Source of the DNA: Oribacterium sp. oral taxon 102
GTDB taxonomy: Bacteria > Bacillota > Clostridia > Lachnospirales > Lachnospiraceae
DNA: 64,000 nt
Direction: 5' to 3'
NCBI RefSeq assembly: GCF_013394775.1
Contig: NZ_JABXYT010000001.1
Span: 124,001 to 188,000 of the forward strand
The notes beneath the pieces were generated by a model. The model searched no databases, was not told the origin of the DNA, and worked only from the letters and a program-made list of their open reading frames with translations. Shown here piece by piece: positions 1 to 8,373 of the stretch; positions within the stretch are counted from its first letter, which is position 1, and every line of letters starts with the position of its first letter. The translations under genes were made by a program, and so were the position numbers.

Positions 1-788
1 AGAAGCCAGACCAGAAGGGCGATTGCCAGCAGCGTCCAGAACTGAAGCATAAAGGGCAGCGCGAAGCAGGGAAAGCTGCTGATCGGGGCGAGCAGCAGCT
101 CCAGCCCCTTGGGATAGCTGTACACCGCATTGACCTGCCCCAGCGCCGAGAAGAAGCTTCCATTCAGGAGAACATAACGCGAGCGGAGCCCGTAGCGGAG
201 CGAATCATAGTCCGCCGCGATATTCATCCGATTCAACTGGATCAGCAGAAAGGGCAGTGCATAGCTCAGGCGATAAACGCCATATGCCTCTCTCTCCGTT
301 CCCTGCCCGTACCGCACTCCCTGCCGTTTCGCTGCCGCGCCGCCCCGCGCCGCGCTCCTGCCCGTACCGTCCCGGAAACGCCGGAGCATATCCCGCACCG
401 CCCCAAGCTCTCCGAATATCCAAAGAAAGAGGAGGGCGAGCAGGGCGAAGTACAGTCCCGAAAGCAGAAAGGGCAGCAGCATCCTGTGCAGATAGAGCTC
501 CGCCGAAAAAAGCAGGGAGACCAAAGCACCGTACCACCGCCGCGTGAGCCGTCCGTGCAAAAGGGAACCCTCCAGCAGGAAAAGAAGCGCCGTAACGAAA
601 GAAAGCTCCGCTGCCGCAGAAAGGTTCTTCGGCTCCAGCAGCCGCTCCCAGTTCCCGGACAGGGGGTAGAAGAGCAGGAAGCCCAGCAGCGCGCCAATAC
701 AGGACAGGAAAAGAAGAGGACTGCTGCTCCTGTCAGCATCCTCTCTTCTGCCCTGTTTTTTTTCTGCCGCTCCGCTTTCGTAGCTCAC
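1..788 (-). CDS. Polytopic membrane protein, possible GT-C type glycosyltransferase (3' end outside window)
   Basis: This is the open minus-strand frame that runs off the left edge; at least 262 residues are present. A GTG start overlaps the TGA stop of the upstream glycosyltransferase gene (GTGA overlap), typical of translational coupling. The frame encodes alternating hydrophobic stretches such as FLSCIGALLGFLLFYPLSG and LPFLLSGLYFALLALLFLW, a basic loop, and then a conserved-looking luminal segment containing DYDSLRYGLRSRYVLLNGS. Asp-containing loops of this kind after an early membrane helix occur in GT-C fold sugar transferases (ArnT/PMT-like) and related uncharacterised membrane proteins. 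Position as the last visible gene of a heptose glycan operon supports a role in glycan assembly, but the family assignment is inference. Arginine/serine/cysteine-rich ORFs in other frames here (266-739, 205-537) are shadows. Confidence 0.6.
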   Translation of the reverse strand, partial: MSYESGAAEKKQGRREDADRSSSPLLFLSCIGALLGFLLFYPLSGNWERLLEPKNLSAAAELSFVTALLFLLEGSLLHGRLTRRWYGALVSLLFSAELYLHRMLLPFLLSGLYFALLALLFLWIFGELGAVRDMLRRFRDGTGRSAARGGAAAKRQGVRYGQGTEREAYGVYRLSYALPFLLIQLNRMNIAADYDSLRYGLRSRYVLLNGSFFSALGQVNAVYSYPKGLELLLAPISSFPCFALPFMLQFWTLLAIALLVWL

Positions 789-1633
789 CCTTCTCCGATT
801 CCTCCTTTCCTCCGGTACGTCGAATAGGAGCTCCGGTAGAGCCGCAGCAGCAGCTTCGCCAAAAGCGGCCCATGCAGCTTCCGGAATTCCTCTTCTTCCT
901 CCCGTTCCCGGTTATGACTCTTCATCTGCTGCATCGTCTCCGCTCCGGCGTGCACACGGTATGCCATCAGCGGCTTTTCCACGCAGATGAAGCGCCCCGG
1001 CAGCGCCGAGAGCCGAAGCAGCGTATCCCAGTCGATAATGAAGCGATAGTCGTTCCGGAACAGCGGCGCGCCGCAGAGCACGGAATTGTAGGTACAGGTC
1101 GGACAGCCGATCCCGTTCCCGAAGAGAAGCGCGCTCCGTTTCACAGCAGTCTGATCTGCCCTGCTCCGGTTTCGGAGACGGAACCGGAGCAGCCGCTTCA
1201 CCCACTCCGCCTTCCCCGGAATCCTCCTGCCTGCGCCGTCTATCGTATCATAGCGGCAGCAGAAGACGGACATATCCGGAAATTCCCGATACGCGCGAAG
1301 GAGCTCCGCCGTATAATTCGAATAATAGAAATCGTCCTGATGCGCAATTGTGACGAGCCTCGCCCGCTTCCTGCCCTCCTCATAAGCGAAATTCCAGTCG
1401 TCGCGGAGATTCGGCTCCCCCTGCCGAAGCAGGAGCGGAAGCCCGTAACGCGCCGCGAGCGTATGAAGCTGCGGATTCTCCGTCGCGCTGCAGAGGAGGA
1501 TCTCCGACGGGACGGTCTGCGCCCGGAGTGCCTGTATCTGCAGCTCCAGATATGGGGATTCCCCATAGGCGGCAAGTGCGAAGATATGCTCCGCCCTTCC
1601 CGCTTCCCCCGCCTTTCTCACATTCTCTCCCAA
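785..1633 (-). CDS. Family 2 (GT-A) glycosyltransferase
   Basis: A 282-residue GT-A fold glycosyltransferase. The N-terminal half has the family 2 plan: a starting strand (HIFALAAYGESPYLELQIQAL), a nucleotide-binding region, and the metal-binding motif AHQDDFYYSNY near residue 110, where the Asp pair replaces the usual DxD. An IDWDTLLRL segment near residue 205 sits where the acceptor-side catalytic acid is usually found. It probably transfers a sugar from a nucleotide donor to a growing surface glycan at the cytoplasmic membrane. It starts 4 nt downstream of the gmhA stop and overlaps the next membrane gene, so it belongs to the heptose operon. Donor and acceptor cannot be read from sequence; transfer of the heptose is possible but unproved. 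Confidence 0.85.
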   Translation of the reverse strand: MGENVRKAGEAGRAEHIFALAAYGESPYLELQIQALRAQTVPSEILLCSATENPQLHTLAARYGLPLLLRQGEPNLRDDWNFAYEEGRKRARLVTIAHQDDFYYSNYTAELLRAYREFPDMSVFCCRYDTIDGAGRRIPGKAEWVKRLLRFRLRNRSRADQTAVKRSALLFGNGIGCPTCTYNSVLCGAPLFRNDYRFIIDWDTLLRLSALPGRFICVEKPLMAYRVHAGAETMQQMKSHNREREEEEEFRKLHGPLLAKLLLRLYRSSYSTYRRKGGIGEG

Positions 1634-1637
1634 AGTC

Positions 1638-2291
1638 TCATTCCTCGAAATAAGTATCCTCCAGCATCAGGCAGAGCGCATGGTAGACCGGGAGATGATA
1701 CTCCTGAATCCGATAGGTCTCCATGGACGGGACGATGATCGCGCAGTCCGCGCGCTTCGCCGCCCTGCCGCCGTCCTTTCCCGTCAGCACGATGGTGCGG
1801 ATCTCCAGCGCCGCCGCCACCTCCAGCGCATAAAGCACATTCTGCGAATTGCCGGAGGTCGTGATCCCCAGCAGCACGTCTCCCGGCTTCCCATAGCCGA
1901 GCACCTGCTGTGCGAAGGTCATCAGCGGATCCTTGTCATTGGCAAACGCCGTGCTGAGACCGGTCTGCGCCGTCAGCGCAATCGCCGGAAGCCCCTGCTC
2001 AAGATTCTCCGCAAGCCGCAGCCCGTCCGCTGCGTCGATCTCCAAAAGGCGCTCCCGGAGCGTGGAATCAATTTTCCGCTTCCTGCAGAAGCCCTTCATC
2101 AGCTCGCCGACGATGTGCTCCGCATCCGCACAGGAGCCGCCGTTCCCGCAGACCAGCAGCTTTCCGTCCCGGTCGTAGCTGTCCCTGAGGATCTGATACG
2201 CCTCCCAGATCTGTCCGGATACTGTCCCAAGTGCCGGGTAGCGCTCGAGCAGGATCTCTAGCTGCCGTCTCGCTCTCTCTTCTCTATCCAT
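1638..2291 (-). CDS. gmhA: Sedoheptulose-7-phosphate isomerase (SIS domain)
   Basis: A 217-residue SIS-domain protein. It matches GmhA in length and in the sugar-phosphate loop CGNGGSCADAEHIVGEL near residue 48, in TSGNSQNVLYALE near residue 145 and in the C-terminal EYHLPVYHALCLMLED helix that supplies active-site residues. GmhA isomerises sedoheptulose-7-phosphate to D-glycero-D-manno-heptose-7-phosphate in the cytoplasm, the first committed step of heptose-nucleotide synthesis. The start overlaps the end of gmhB by 34 nt and the next gene follows after 4 nt, so the genes are co-transcribed. The three neighbouring genes complete the GDP-heptose branch. Confidence 0.93.
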   Translation of the reverse strand: MDREERARRQLEILLERYPALGTVSGQIWEAYQILRDSYDRDGKLLVCGNGGSCADAEHIVGELMKGFCRKRKIDSTLRERLLEIDAADGLRLAENLEQGLPAIALTAQTGLSTAFANDKDPLMTFAQQVLGYGKPGDVLLGITTSGNSQNVLYALEVAAALEIRTIVLTGKDGGRAAKRADCAIIVPSMETYRIQEYHLPVYHALCLMLEDTYFEE

Positions 2292-2869
2292 CCGACTGCC
2301 TCCCCCATGCTTTCAAAGTATGCGTCATAGTCTCCCGGCGCAGCAAGCTCCCGCTCCGTTCTGCCGTAGCCGCTTCCGAGCAGGATTCCCTGTATCCCGA
2401 AATTGTGCCCCGCGATCGTGTCGATGCGCTTGTCGCCAAGCATATAGCTGTGCGCCCGGTCTACTGTCTCCCCAGCCGGGATATTCTCGAAGCGCCCCAG
2501 CTGCAGCTCCTCCGCCGCTCTCCGGAGCATCCCGGGTTTCGGCTTCCGGCAATCACAGTCCCGCCGGTAAACGCCGATCCCCTTCTCCGGATGATGCGGG
2601 CAGTAGTAAACCCTGTCAAGTCCCGCGCCCTCCCTCCGGAGCGTCTCATTCAGATACGCATTCAGACGCTCACAGTCCGCCTCCGCGTAGTAGCCCCGCG
2701 CGATGCCCGCCTGATTCGTGACCAGCACCAGCAGGAAGCCAAGCTCCCGAAGCCGCCGAAGCGCTTCCGGTACGCCCGGGATTATGCGAAGCTCCTCCGA
2801 ACGGTGCAGGTAGCGCACCTCCTCGTTGATTGTTCCGTCCCGATCCAGAAATATCACCTTGCGCGCCAA
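2258..2869 (-). CDS. gmhB: D-glycero-D-manno-heptose 1,7-bisphosphate 7-phosphatase (HAD family)
   Basis: A 203-residue HAD-superfamily phosphatase. HAD motif I is FLDRDGTINEE at residues 7-17, giving nucleophile and acid/base Asp as DxD. The GmhB-specific zinc site is visible as YCPHHPEKG and RDCDCRKPKPG near residues 90-115. GmhB removes the C7 phosphate of heptose-1,7-bisphosphate to give the 1-phosphate used by HddC. The start overlaps hddA by 16 nt. Anomer preference (alpha for the GDP route) cannot be judged by eye but is implied by the neighbouring hddA and hddC. Confidence 0.92.
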   Translation of the reverse strand: MARKVIFLDRDGTINEEVRYLHRSEELRIIPGVPEALRRLRELGFLLVLVTNQAGIARGYYAEADCERLNAYLNETLRREGAGLDRVYYCPHHPEKGIGVYRRDCDCRKPKPGMLRRAAEELQLGRFENIPAGETVDRAHSYMLGDKRIDTIAGHNFGIQGILLGSGYGRTERELAAPGDYDAYFESMGEAVGWIEKRERDGS

Positions 2870-3858
2870 TTCTGTGCCCCTCTCAGTTCAAATACCCAGT
2901 CTGTCAGCTGCCCGCCCGCGTCGAGCAGCTTGTGCGCTACGATATGCCGGACATTGTAGGGGCAGTAGATCAGCAGGAAGCCGCCGCCGCCCGCGCCGAG
3001 CAGCTTGCCGCCAAGTGCCCCTGCTGCTCTCGCCTCCTCATAGAGCCGATCAATCTGCGGGGTCGTAATCTTTCTGGACATCCGCTTCTTCGCCTGCCAG
3101 CCGTCGTTCAGCAGGGAACCGAAGGTATTCAGCTCTCCCCGAAGCAGCGCGTCCTTCATGTCATAGGCGAGTGTTTTCACCTCGCACATCGCCTCGAAGG
3201 CAGAGCGATCCGCATAGTTCCTCACCTGATCGTCGATGATTCGCGCAGAGACGTGGATACCGCCGGTATAGCAGAGCAACAGATTATATTGCAGCTCGTT
3301 GATGATCTCCTTCCTGATGCGGAGCGGATTCACGACGACACGATTCCTGCCGTGGAATTCAATGAAGTTGAAGCCGCCGAAGGTCGCCGCGTACTGATCC
3401 TGATAGCCGCCGCTGATCCCGAGATCCAGCCGTTCCACCTGATAGGCGAGATCCGCGAGCTCATAGCCCTCGAGCTCGATATTCTGCCACTTCGCGATCG
3501 CCTTCAGAATCGCCACCATTACGGTGCTGCTCGTCCCCAGTCCGGAGCCCGCCGGCGCATCGCATTGGAGGAATACCTCGCAGCCCTCCCTTACCTCCAT
3601 TGCCTTCATCGCCGCCTTGACGAGATCCAGCTTACCGTCGAAGATAATGTTCTCCTTTGCATTGAACTGCACCGTCATGTCGAAGTCCAGCGAGTGCACG
3701 ATAATCTCTTCATCCTCCCGCGGCACGATGGAGCAGTACGCATATTTGTTGATGGTACTGCCGAGAATTGCCCCGCCCTGCTCCTCACAGAACGGTGCGA
3801 CATCCGTTCCGCCGCCCCCGAACGAGATCCGAAGCGGCGCTCTGCCTCTATAAACCAT
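2854..3858 (-). CDS. hddA: D-glycero-alpha-D-manno-heptose-7-phosphate 1-kinase (GHMP family)
   Basis: A 334-residue GHMP-superfamily kinase, starting at an ATG preceded by AGAAAGGATG; a longer in-frame extension to 3921 reads into hddC and has no better start. The N-terminus GRAPLRISFGGGGTDV is typical of HddA and sugar-1-kinases. The ATP-binding GHMP motif 2 is CDAPAGSGLGTSSTV near residue 105, and the C-terminal GHMP motif 3 is LLGAGGGGFLLIYC. The enzyme phosphorylates the anomeric position of D-glycero-alpha-D-manno-heptose-7-phosphate. It sits between hddC and gmhB with overlaps on both sides. The related fucokinase and LmbP kinases are alternatives, but the four-gene context makes HddA the best reading. 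Confidence 0.9.
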   Translation of the reverse strand: MVYRGRAPLRISFGGGGTDVAPFCEEQGGAILGSTINKYAYCSIVPREDEEIIVHSLDFDMTVQFNAKENIIFDGKLDLVKAAMKAMEVREGCEVFLQCDAPAGSGLGTSSTVMVAILKAIAKWQNIELEGYELADLAYQVERLDLGISGGYQDQYAATFGGFNFIEFHGRNRVVVNPLRIRKEIINELQYNLLLCYTGGIHVSARIIDDQVRNYADRSAFEAMCEVKTLAYDMKDALLRGELNTFGSLLNDGWQAKKRMSRKITTPQIDRLYEEARAAGALGGKLLGAGGGGFLLIYCPYNVRHIVAHKLLDAGGQLTDWVFELRGAQNWRAR

Positions 3859-4558
3859 GAAAGCATCCTTTCTCTGCGTCCGCGCAGAACTGTCGGTAGG
3901 ACTCCGGGATACCGATGTCAATGAAGTAGCCCTCCGACCTCTTCACGCCGATGCCGATTCCCGCCGCGAGCCATGCCGGGATCTCCTCGTTCTCGAGGCT
4001 GCGCTTCCCCTCCGGGATCCGCTCGATGAGCGCCCGCCTGATGAGGTAGATCCCGCCGTTGATCTCCCCGCTCCTGTGCTCCTCCGACTTCTCATTCCAC
4101 GAGAGCAGGCGGTTCCCCCGGCGCTTCACCTCCCCGTAGCGGGAAATGTCCGGCACCTCTCTCGTATAGAGTGCCATGGAAAATTTCCCTGCATCCAACA
4201 GGCGCTTCAATGCGAGGTAGTCGATCCGGTAGAAGGTATCGGCATTCAGCACGAAGACCTCCTCCTCATGCACCAGCGGCAGCGCGTTGCGGAGCGCCCC
4301 GCCGGTGCCCAGTGGCTCCTTCTCATAGGCATATCGCGCCGTGATGCCGAAGCGGCTGCCGTCCCCGAAGTAGTCCTCCACCATCCTTCCCTTGTAGCCG
4401 GCTGCGAAGATCAGCTCCGTGATGCCCTGCGCCCGCAGCTCGTCTGTCACATATTCCATAAACGCCTTGCCGTGAATGTCGGCAAGCGGCTTCGGTCTGT
4501 CAGAGACCACCGGCCGCAGCCTCGTTCCGAGCCCGCCGCATAAAAGTATTGCCTGCAA
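3848..4558 (-). CDS. hddC: D-glycero-alpha-D-manno-heptose-1-phosphate guanylyltransferase
   Basis: A 236-residue nucleotidyltransferase with the N-terminal signature ILLCGGLGTRLRPVVSD followed by RPKPLADI, and VLNADTFY near residue 100 as metal-binding region. It is predicted to activate heptose-1-phosphate with GTP, giving GDP-D-glycero-alpha-D-manno-heptose. I chose the TTG at 4558 because GAGGAGG lies six bases upstream and it puts the signature at the N-terminus; an ATG-initiated form would begin at 4648 or 4597 and add an unconserved tail. It overlaps hddA by 11 nt and follows a 137-nt gap after the giant glycosyltransferase. By motif alone it could be another hexose-1-phosphate nucleotidyltransferase; the neighbours decide. 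Confidence 0.88.
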   Translation of the reverse strand: MQAILLCGGLGTRLRPVVSDRPKPLADIHGKAFMEYVTDELRAQGITELIFAAGYKGRMVEDYFGDGSRFGITARYAYEKEPLGTGGALRNALPLVHEEEVFVLNADTFYRIDYLALKRLLDAGKFSMALYTREVPDISRYGEVKRRGNRLLSWNEKSEEHRSGEINGGIYLIRRALIERIPEGKRSLENEEIPAWLAAGIGIGVKRSEGYFIDIGIPESYRQFCADAEKGCFHGL

Positions 4559-4695
4559 AACAGCCCTCCTCGTATCTGCCGCATCGCTGCCGTGCCGCAT
4601 ATTCCCGGGTTTCGACAGACTTCTGCACTTAATGTTCGCAGCCCACATGCCATTGACGTGCGCCCCGGAAAATGCTCGCAGAACCCGGCAGACTG

Positions 4696-7600
4696 CTATG
4701 CTGAAAAGTCGTCCGCAATCCTGCTCCAGGCACCCTCTACGGAGAAATGCTCCTTCACGAAGGCAGCCGCCTGCTCGGACAGCCGCTTCCGCGCCGGAAG
4801 ATCATGGTAGAGCCGCACCGCCGTCTCCGCGAAGGCCTTCTCCTGATCCGCGATCATCAGCGCCTGCTCGACGCCGGGAATCCCCTCCGCACCGCAGGAG
4901 GTCGTCAGAATCGCTGCGCCCTCATGCAGCGCCTCTACGACCTTGCCCTTCACCCCTGCACCGTAACGGAGCGGAACCACCACGAGCCGCGCCTCCTGAT
5001 ACAGCTCCGAGAGCCGTTCGTCGCTGACGAAGCCGAGCACCTCTATCCCCTCCTGCTCCGAAAGCGCCTTCACCTCCGAATCCGCCTTCGAGCCGACAAT
5101 CCGGAACACGATGTCCGGGATCTGCCGCCGGATCTCGGGGAAAATCTCCCGCGCAAACCAGAGCACGCCATCCTTATTGGGTGGATGCGCGAAGCCGCCG
5201 ACGAAGAGCAGCCCCTCCTTCTTCGCATAGTCAGTCCTGCGTGCCGCCGCCTCCGGGAAGATATAAGCGGTAATCGCCTTCACACGGATGCTCGGATCGA
5301 TCTCACGGATCGCATCCACCTCGATCTCCGACGGATAATAGCTGATATCCGCCTTCTTCATCACGGAGAGCTCGACGCCCCTCCAGTATTCCGCATCCTC
5401 CAGCACCGCCGGATCCTTCGTGAGCGCGTACTCCCGCATTTCCCGCAGGAAATGCAGATCGTGTCCATAGAAAATACACTTCCAGTCCGTATGCTCCCGG
5501 ATGAAGTCAATATACTTCGCCGTGATATGCGGACGGTTCAGATAGGCAATGTCGATCATATCCCGGTTCCGCTCGATCCAGCCCCAGATATCCGCCTGCA
5601 TTTTCTGCCCGCAGAGCACCTCGATCCCCATCTGCTGAAGCACTCCGGTGTAGGGCTGCTCCGAGAGGAAGTTGTCCCCGAGGAACTTCACCCGATAGCC
5701 CATCCGCACGAACATCTGCAGGTACTGGAAGGTCGTCTTCGAGCCGGCGTCCCTGTCCCAGGTAGGAACATAGTGATCTACAACCAGGATATATCTCTTG
5801 TCCCTGCCGCGCTCCCGCGCCTTGAAGGGATTCGGGCTGCCGTCATTGATATACTGCTGCCTGAGCTCCTCCCTCCACTTCTCACGGAACTTCTCCTGAT
5901 TCAGGAGCTGGTAGCGCTTAAGCCCCGTTCCGTTCACATCCGTCCCGTTCGAGATCCCCTCATAATGCGTCACGACAGACTGCGGCTGGTAAACAACCCG
6001 ATAGCCCAGCTTCCGTACCGAGAAAGCGAGATCCGAGTCCTCGCAGTATGCCGGCGCAAACCTCTCATCGAAGCCGCCCAGCTCCTTCCAGAGCCGCCGC
6101 CGGATCAGGATCGCCGCACCGGAGATGTAATCCACCTCCTTCACATAGTTATACTCCGGATCCATCGGATTCTGCAGACGTCCATAATTCCAGCCGGATG
6201 CGTCCGACCAGATAATGCCGCCCGCCTCCTGCAGACGCCCGTCCGGATAGACCAGCTTCGAGCCCGCCATGCCGATCGTCGCATCCTGCTGCAGCAGCAC
6301 CGTGAGAGGGCGGAGCCAGCCCTCCGATACGGTCGTATCATTGTTTAAAAAGAAAATATACTCGCCCCTTGCGAGCGCAGCCGCCTGATTGCAGTTCCTC
6401 AGGAAGCCCATATTCTCCGTATTTCTCGCGATCACAAGGTTCTTTGTATACTCCCGGAGATCTCTGGTCGCGTCCGTAGATACGTCGTCCGCGATGATGA
6501 CCTCATAGGGCGTTTCTGTCTGATCCGTATGCCGAAGGATCGAGGAAAGGCAGCGGTAGGTATAGCCGATCTGATTATAGCAGGGAATGACAATTGACAC
6601 CAGCGGCTGCTCCTGCCGCTCGAAGCAGAGCATCCCCTCCCGGAGATAATCCTCCCCGATCCGGAAATCGCCACGAATCCGGTTTCTGCCGGAGGCGGTA
6701 AAATACATCGGAAGCATCCGGAGCGGATGTCGGAGCGTACGAAGTACATAGCCCATCCGCTTTCGCTTCCGGGAGCCGAGCGGAAATCTCCGGTTATAGC
6801 CCTCCCGAATACGGCAGCGGATGCGGGAGGGCAGACTCTGGTGTGCCTGATAGTAGGCGAGATCCCGCTGCAGGCTGGAGATATCCGTCTCATGCGTCTC
6901 TATGACCTTCTCCAGATTTCCCACATGAATGTTGGTGAGACGCTGCACCTCTCGTTCCTTCCTGATCGTAATATCCCGCTCAGAAAGCTCCCGCTTCAGC
7001 TCCTCGATCACCTCTATGCTGTGCCGAAGCTCCGTCTTCTGCCGTTCGAAGTTCTTCACACTGATCTGTGACTGCCGGTATGCCCAGACATTACCTGCTT
7101 CTCCCTCGCCATGAATCCCGCTCTGCAGCCTCTCCTCCTGCGCCGCACAGCTCCGGATCGAAACCGACCGGAAGCCGAAGAGCCGCAGAAAATCCGAAAG
7201 CTCCGGATAGGAAAGCCTGGAGCGATAGCGCTCATACCAGTAACGCAGCATCCGATAACGCAGGAACTCTGCACTCGTTTTCTCCGCTGTCACCCACTCG
7301 CAGTCGATCAGCATCGGCACACCGTCCTGCAGCAGGACATTCTCGAAGAGACAGTCCAGATTTGCCGGAGAAAGCTCCCCCTCCTCCTTTCCGAGAAGCA
7401 GGCACATTGTTTCCGTAAGCTCCGTAAGCGGCGCGGCACCGTCCCGAATCCGTTCTGCAAGCAGCTCACCGACGCTCTTTCCATCAATATAAGGGTACAA
7501 CACAGAAGCACAGCCGCCCGACGCCGTCCGCTGCTTCTCCTCCCGGAGCACCCGAAGCTGCGGGTTCGCCGCCGCAAGCATGGCAGCGCGCTCCGGCAGC

Positions 7601-8373
7601 GCCTCGATATGTGCATTCGCCACTGGCGAGAGGCTCTCCTTCAGGACATGACGCATCCCCTTCTCATCCCGCAGAATCTCCGTCTTGATGCGGAACTCCT
7701 CTCTGCGGCTGGAATTGTACTTCATATACAACGGCTTCCAGGAGCGGAAGCCCCAGTCATGCACGAGCTTCGGCTGCACCGGACGGAAGCGGTAGAGATA
7801 GGCAGGCGCAAACGCCGGGAAGCTCCCCGCGGACAGCAGCGCATCCGTCGCCGTATCCTCCTCGCCCGGAAGCGGCAGCCTGTCCGGAGAGTAAAGGTGC
7901 AGCGGCAGCTCCAGCGAGGGCATCGGAAAATACAGACTCTCCGAAGAATTCGGGAAACGCTGCCGAAGACTCTCCCGGAGCGCCGCGAGCTCCGCGTAGC
8001 TCAGGTACGAAAGCCGCTCTTCATAGATCCCGCTGACGAGCCGCTCAGGCTCATGGCGATTTGCGATGCCGAGCACGAGCTCTCCGCCCGGATTCAGATG
8101 CTCCTCCGAAAGTACTGTCAGCATCCGCTCCGGCTTTCCGCCGAACAGATGCAGCACCCGCTTTTCGAGATACGGTATGACAATATAATCATATTTCCCG
8201 TCGAGCATCTGCACGGAAACACTGCGAACCCGCTTCTCGAGCAGCTCCTGAAACGGGCGCAGCTCCTCAGGGTCTCCCAGCAGCAGAACCGAAGCCGCCT
8301 GCTCCAGACCGCTCTCCGCCCGCGCAAAGTAGATCCATTCGATCAGATTGCTTCTATGCTGCACAAAACTCAT
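4696..8373 (-). CDS. Giant multi-domain glycan enzyme: methyltransferase-like, kinase-like, coiled coil, GT2 and GT4
   Basis: A 1225-residue protein with at least five regions. Residues 1-140 resemble a class I methyltransferase fold (ASVLLLGDPEEL, then KYDYIVIPYLEKR, then LNPGGELVLGIANR). Residues 220-400 look like an APH/WbdD-type kinase: HVLKESLSP as candidate ATP-binding lysine, hinge VLYPYIDGKSVGELL, catalytic loop NLDCLFENVLL and metal motif LIDCEW. Residues 440-520 are heptad-rich coiled coil. Residues 600-830 are a GT2 domain (VSIVIPCYNQ, IIADDVST, FFLNNDTTV, FAPAYCEDSDLAF). Residues 900-1225 are a GT4-like domain (DVYVPTWDRDAG-like start, FVGGFAHPPNKDG, VVPLRYGAGVKGKVVEAL). The ATG overlaps the wzt stop (ATGA). 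Order and fusion suggest coupling of chain modification and synthesis to export; that role is inference. Confidence 0.82.
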   Translation of the reverse strand: MSFVQHRSNLIEWIYFARAESGLEQAASVLLLGDPEELRPFQELLEKRVRSVSVQMLDGKYDYIVIPYLEKRVLHLFGGKPERMLTVLSEEHLNPGGELVLGIANRHEPERLVSGIYEERLSYLSYAELAALRESLRQRFPNSSESLYFPMPSLELPLHLYSPDRLPLPGEEDTATDALLSAGSFPAFAPAYLYRFRPVQPKLVHDWGFRSWKPLYMKYNSSRREEFRIKTEILRDEKGMRHVLKESLSPVANAHIEALPERAAMLAAANPQLRVLREEKQRTASGGCASVLYPYIDGKSVGELLAERIRDGAAPLTELTETMCLLLGKEEGELSPANLDCLFENVLLQDGVPMLIDCEWVTAEKTSAEFLRYRMLRYWYERYRSRLSYPELSDFLRLFGFRSVSIRSCAAQEERLQSGIHGEGEAGNVWAYRQSQISVKNFERQKTELRHSIEVIEELKRELSERDITIRKEREVQRLTNIHVGNLEKVIETHETDISSLQRDLAYYQAHQSLPSRIRCRIREGYNRRFPLGSRKRKRMGYVLRTLRHPLRMLPMYFTASGRNRIRGDFRIGEDYLREGMLCFERQEQPLVSIVIPCYNQIGYTYRCLSSILRHTDQTETPYEVIIADDVSTDATRDLREYTKNLVIARNTENMGFLRNCNQAAALARGEYIFFLNNDTTVSEGWLRPLTVLLQQDATIGMAGSKLVYPDGRLQEAGGIIWSDASGWNYGRLQNPMDPEYNYVKEVDYISGAAILIRRRLWKELGGFDERFAPAYCEDSDLAFSVRKLGYRVVYQPQSVVTHYEGISNGTDVNGTGLKRYQLLNQEKFREKWREELRQQYINDGSPNPFKARERGRDKRYILVVDHYVPTWDRDAGSKTTFQYLQMFVRMGYRVKFLGDNFLSEQPYTGVLQQMGIEVLCGQKMQADIWGWIERNRDMIDIAYLNRPHITAKYIDFIREHTDWKCIFYGHDLHFLREMREYALTKDPAVLEDAEYWRGVELSVMKKADISYYPSEIEVDAIREIDPSIRVKAITAYIFPEAAARRTDYAKKEGLLFVGGFAHPPNKDGVLWFAREIFPEIRRQIPDIVFRIVGSKADSEVKALSEQEGIEVLGFVSDERLSELYQEARLVVVPLRYGAGVKGKVVEALHEGAAILTTSCGAEGIPGVEQALMIADQEKAFAETAVRLYHDLPARKRLSEQAAAFVKEHFSVEGAWSRIADDFSA

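Noticed and set aside
205..739. Minus-strand frames of 110 and 157 codons near the left edge
   Set aside because: They are other frames of the polytopic membrane gene that starts by GTG at 788; their composition (Ser/Arg/Cys/Gly) is typical of shadows.
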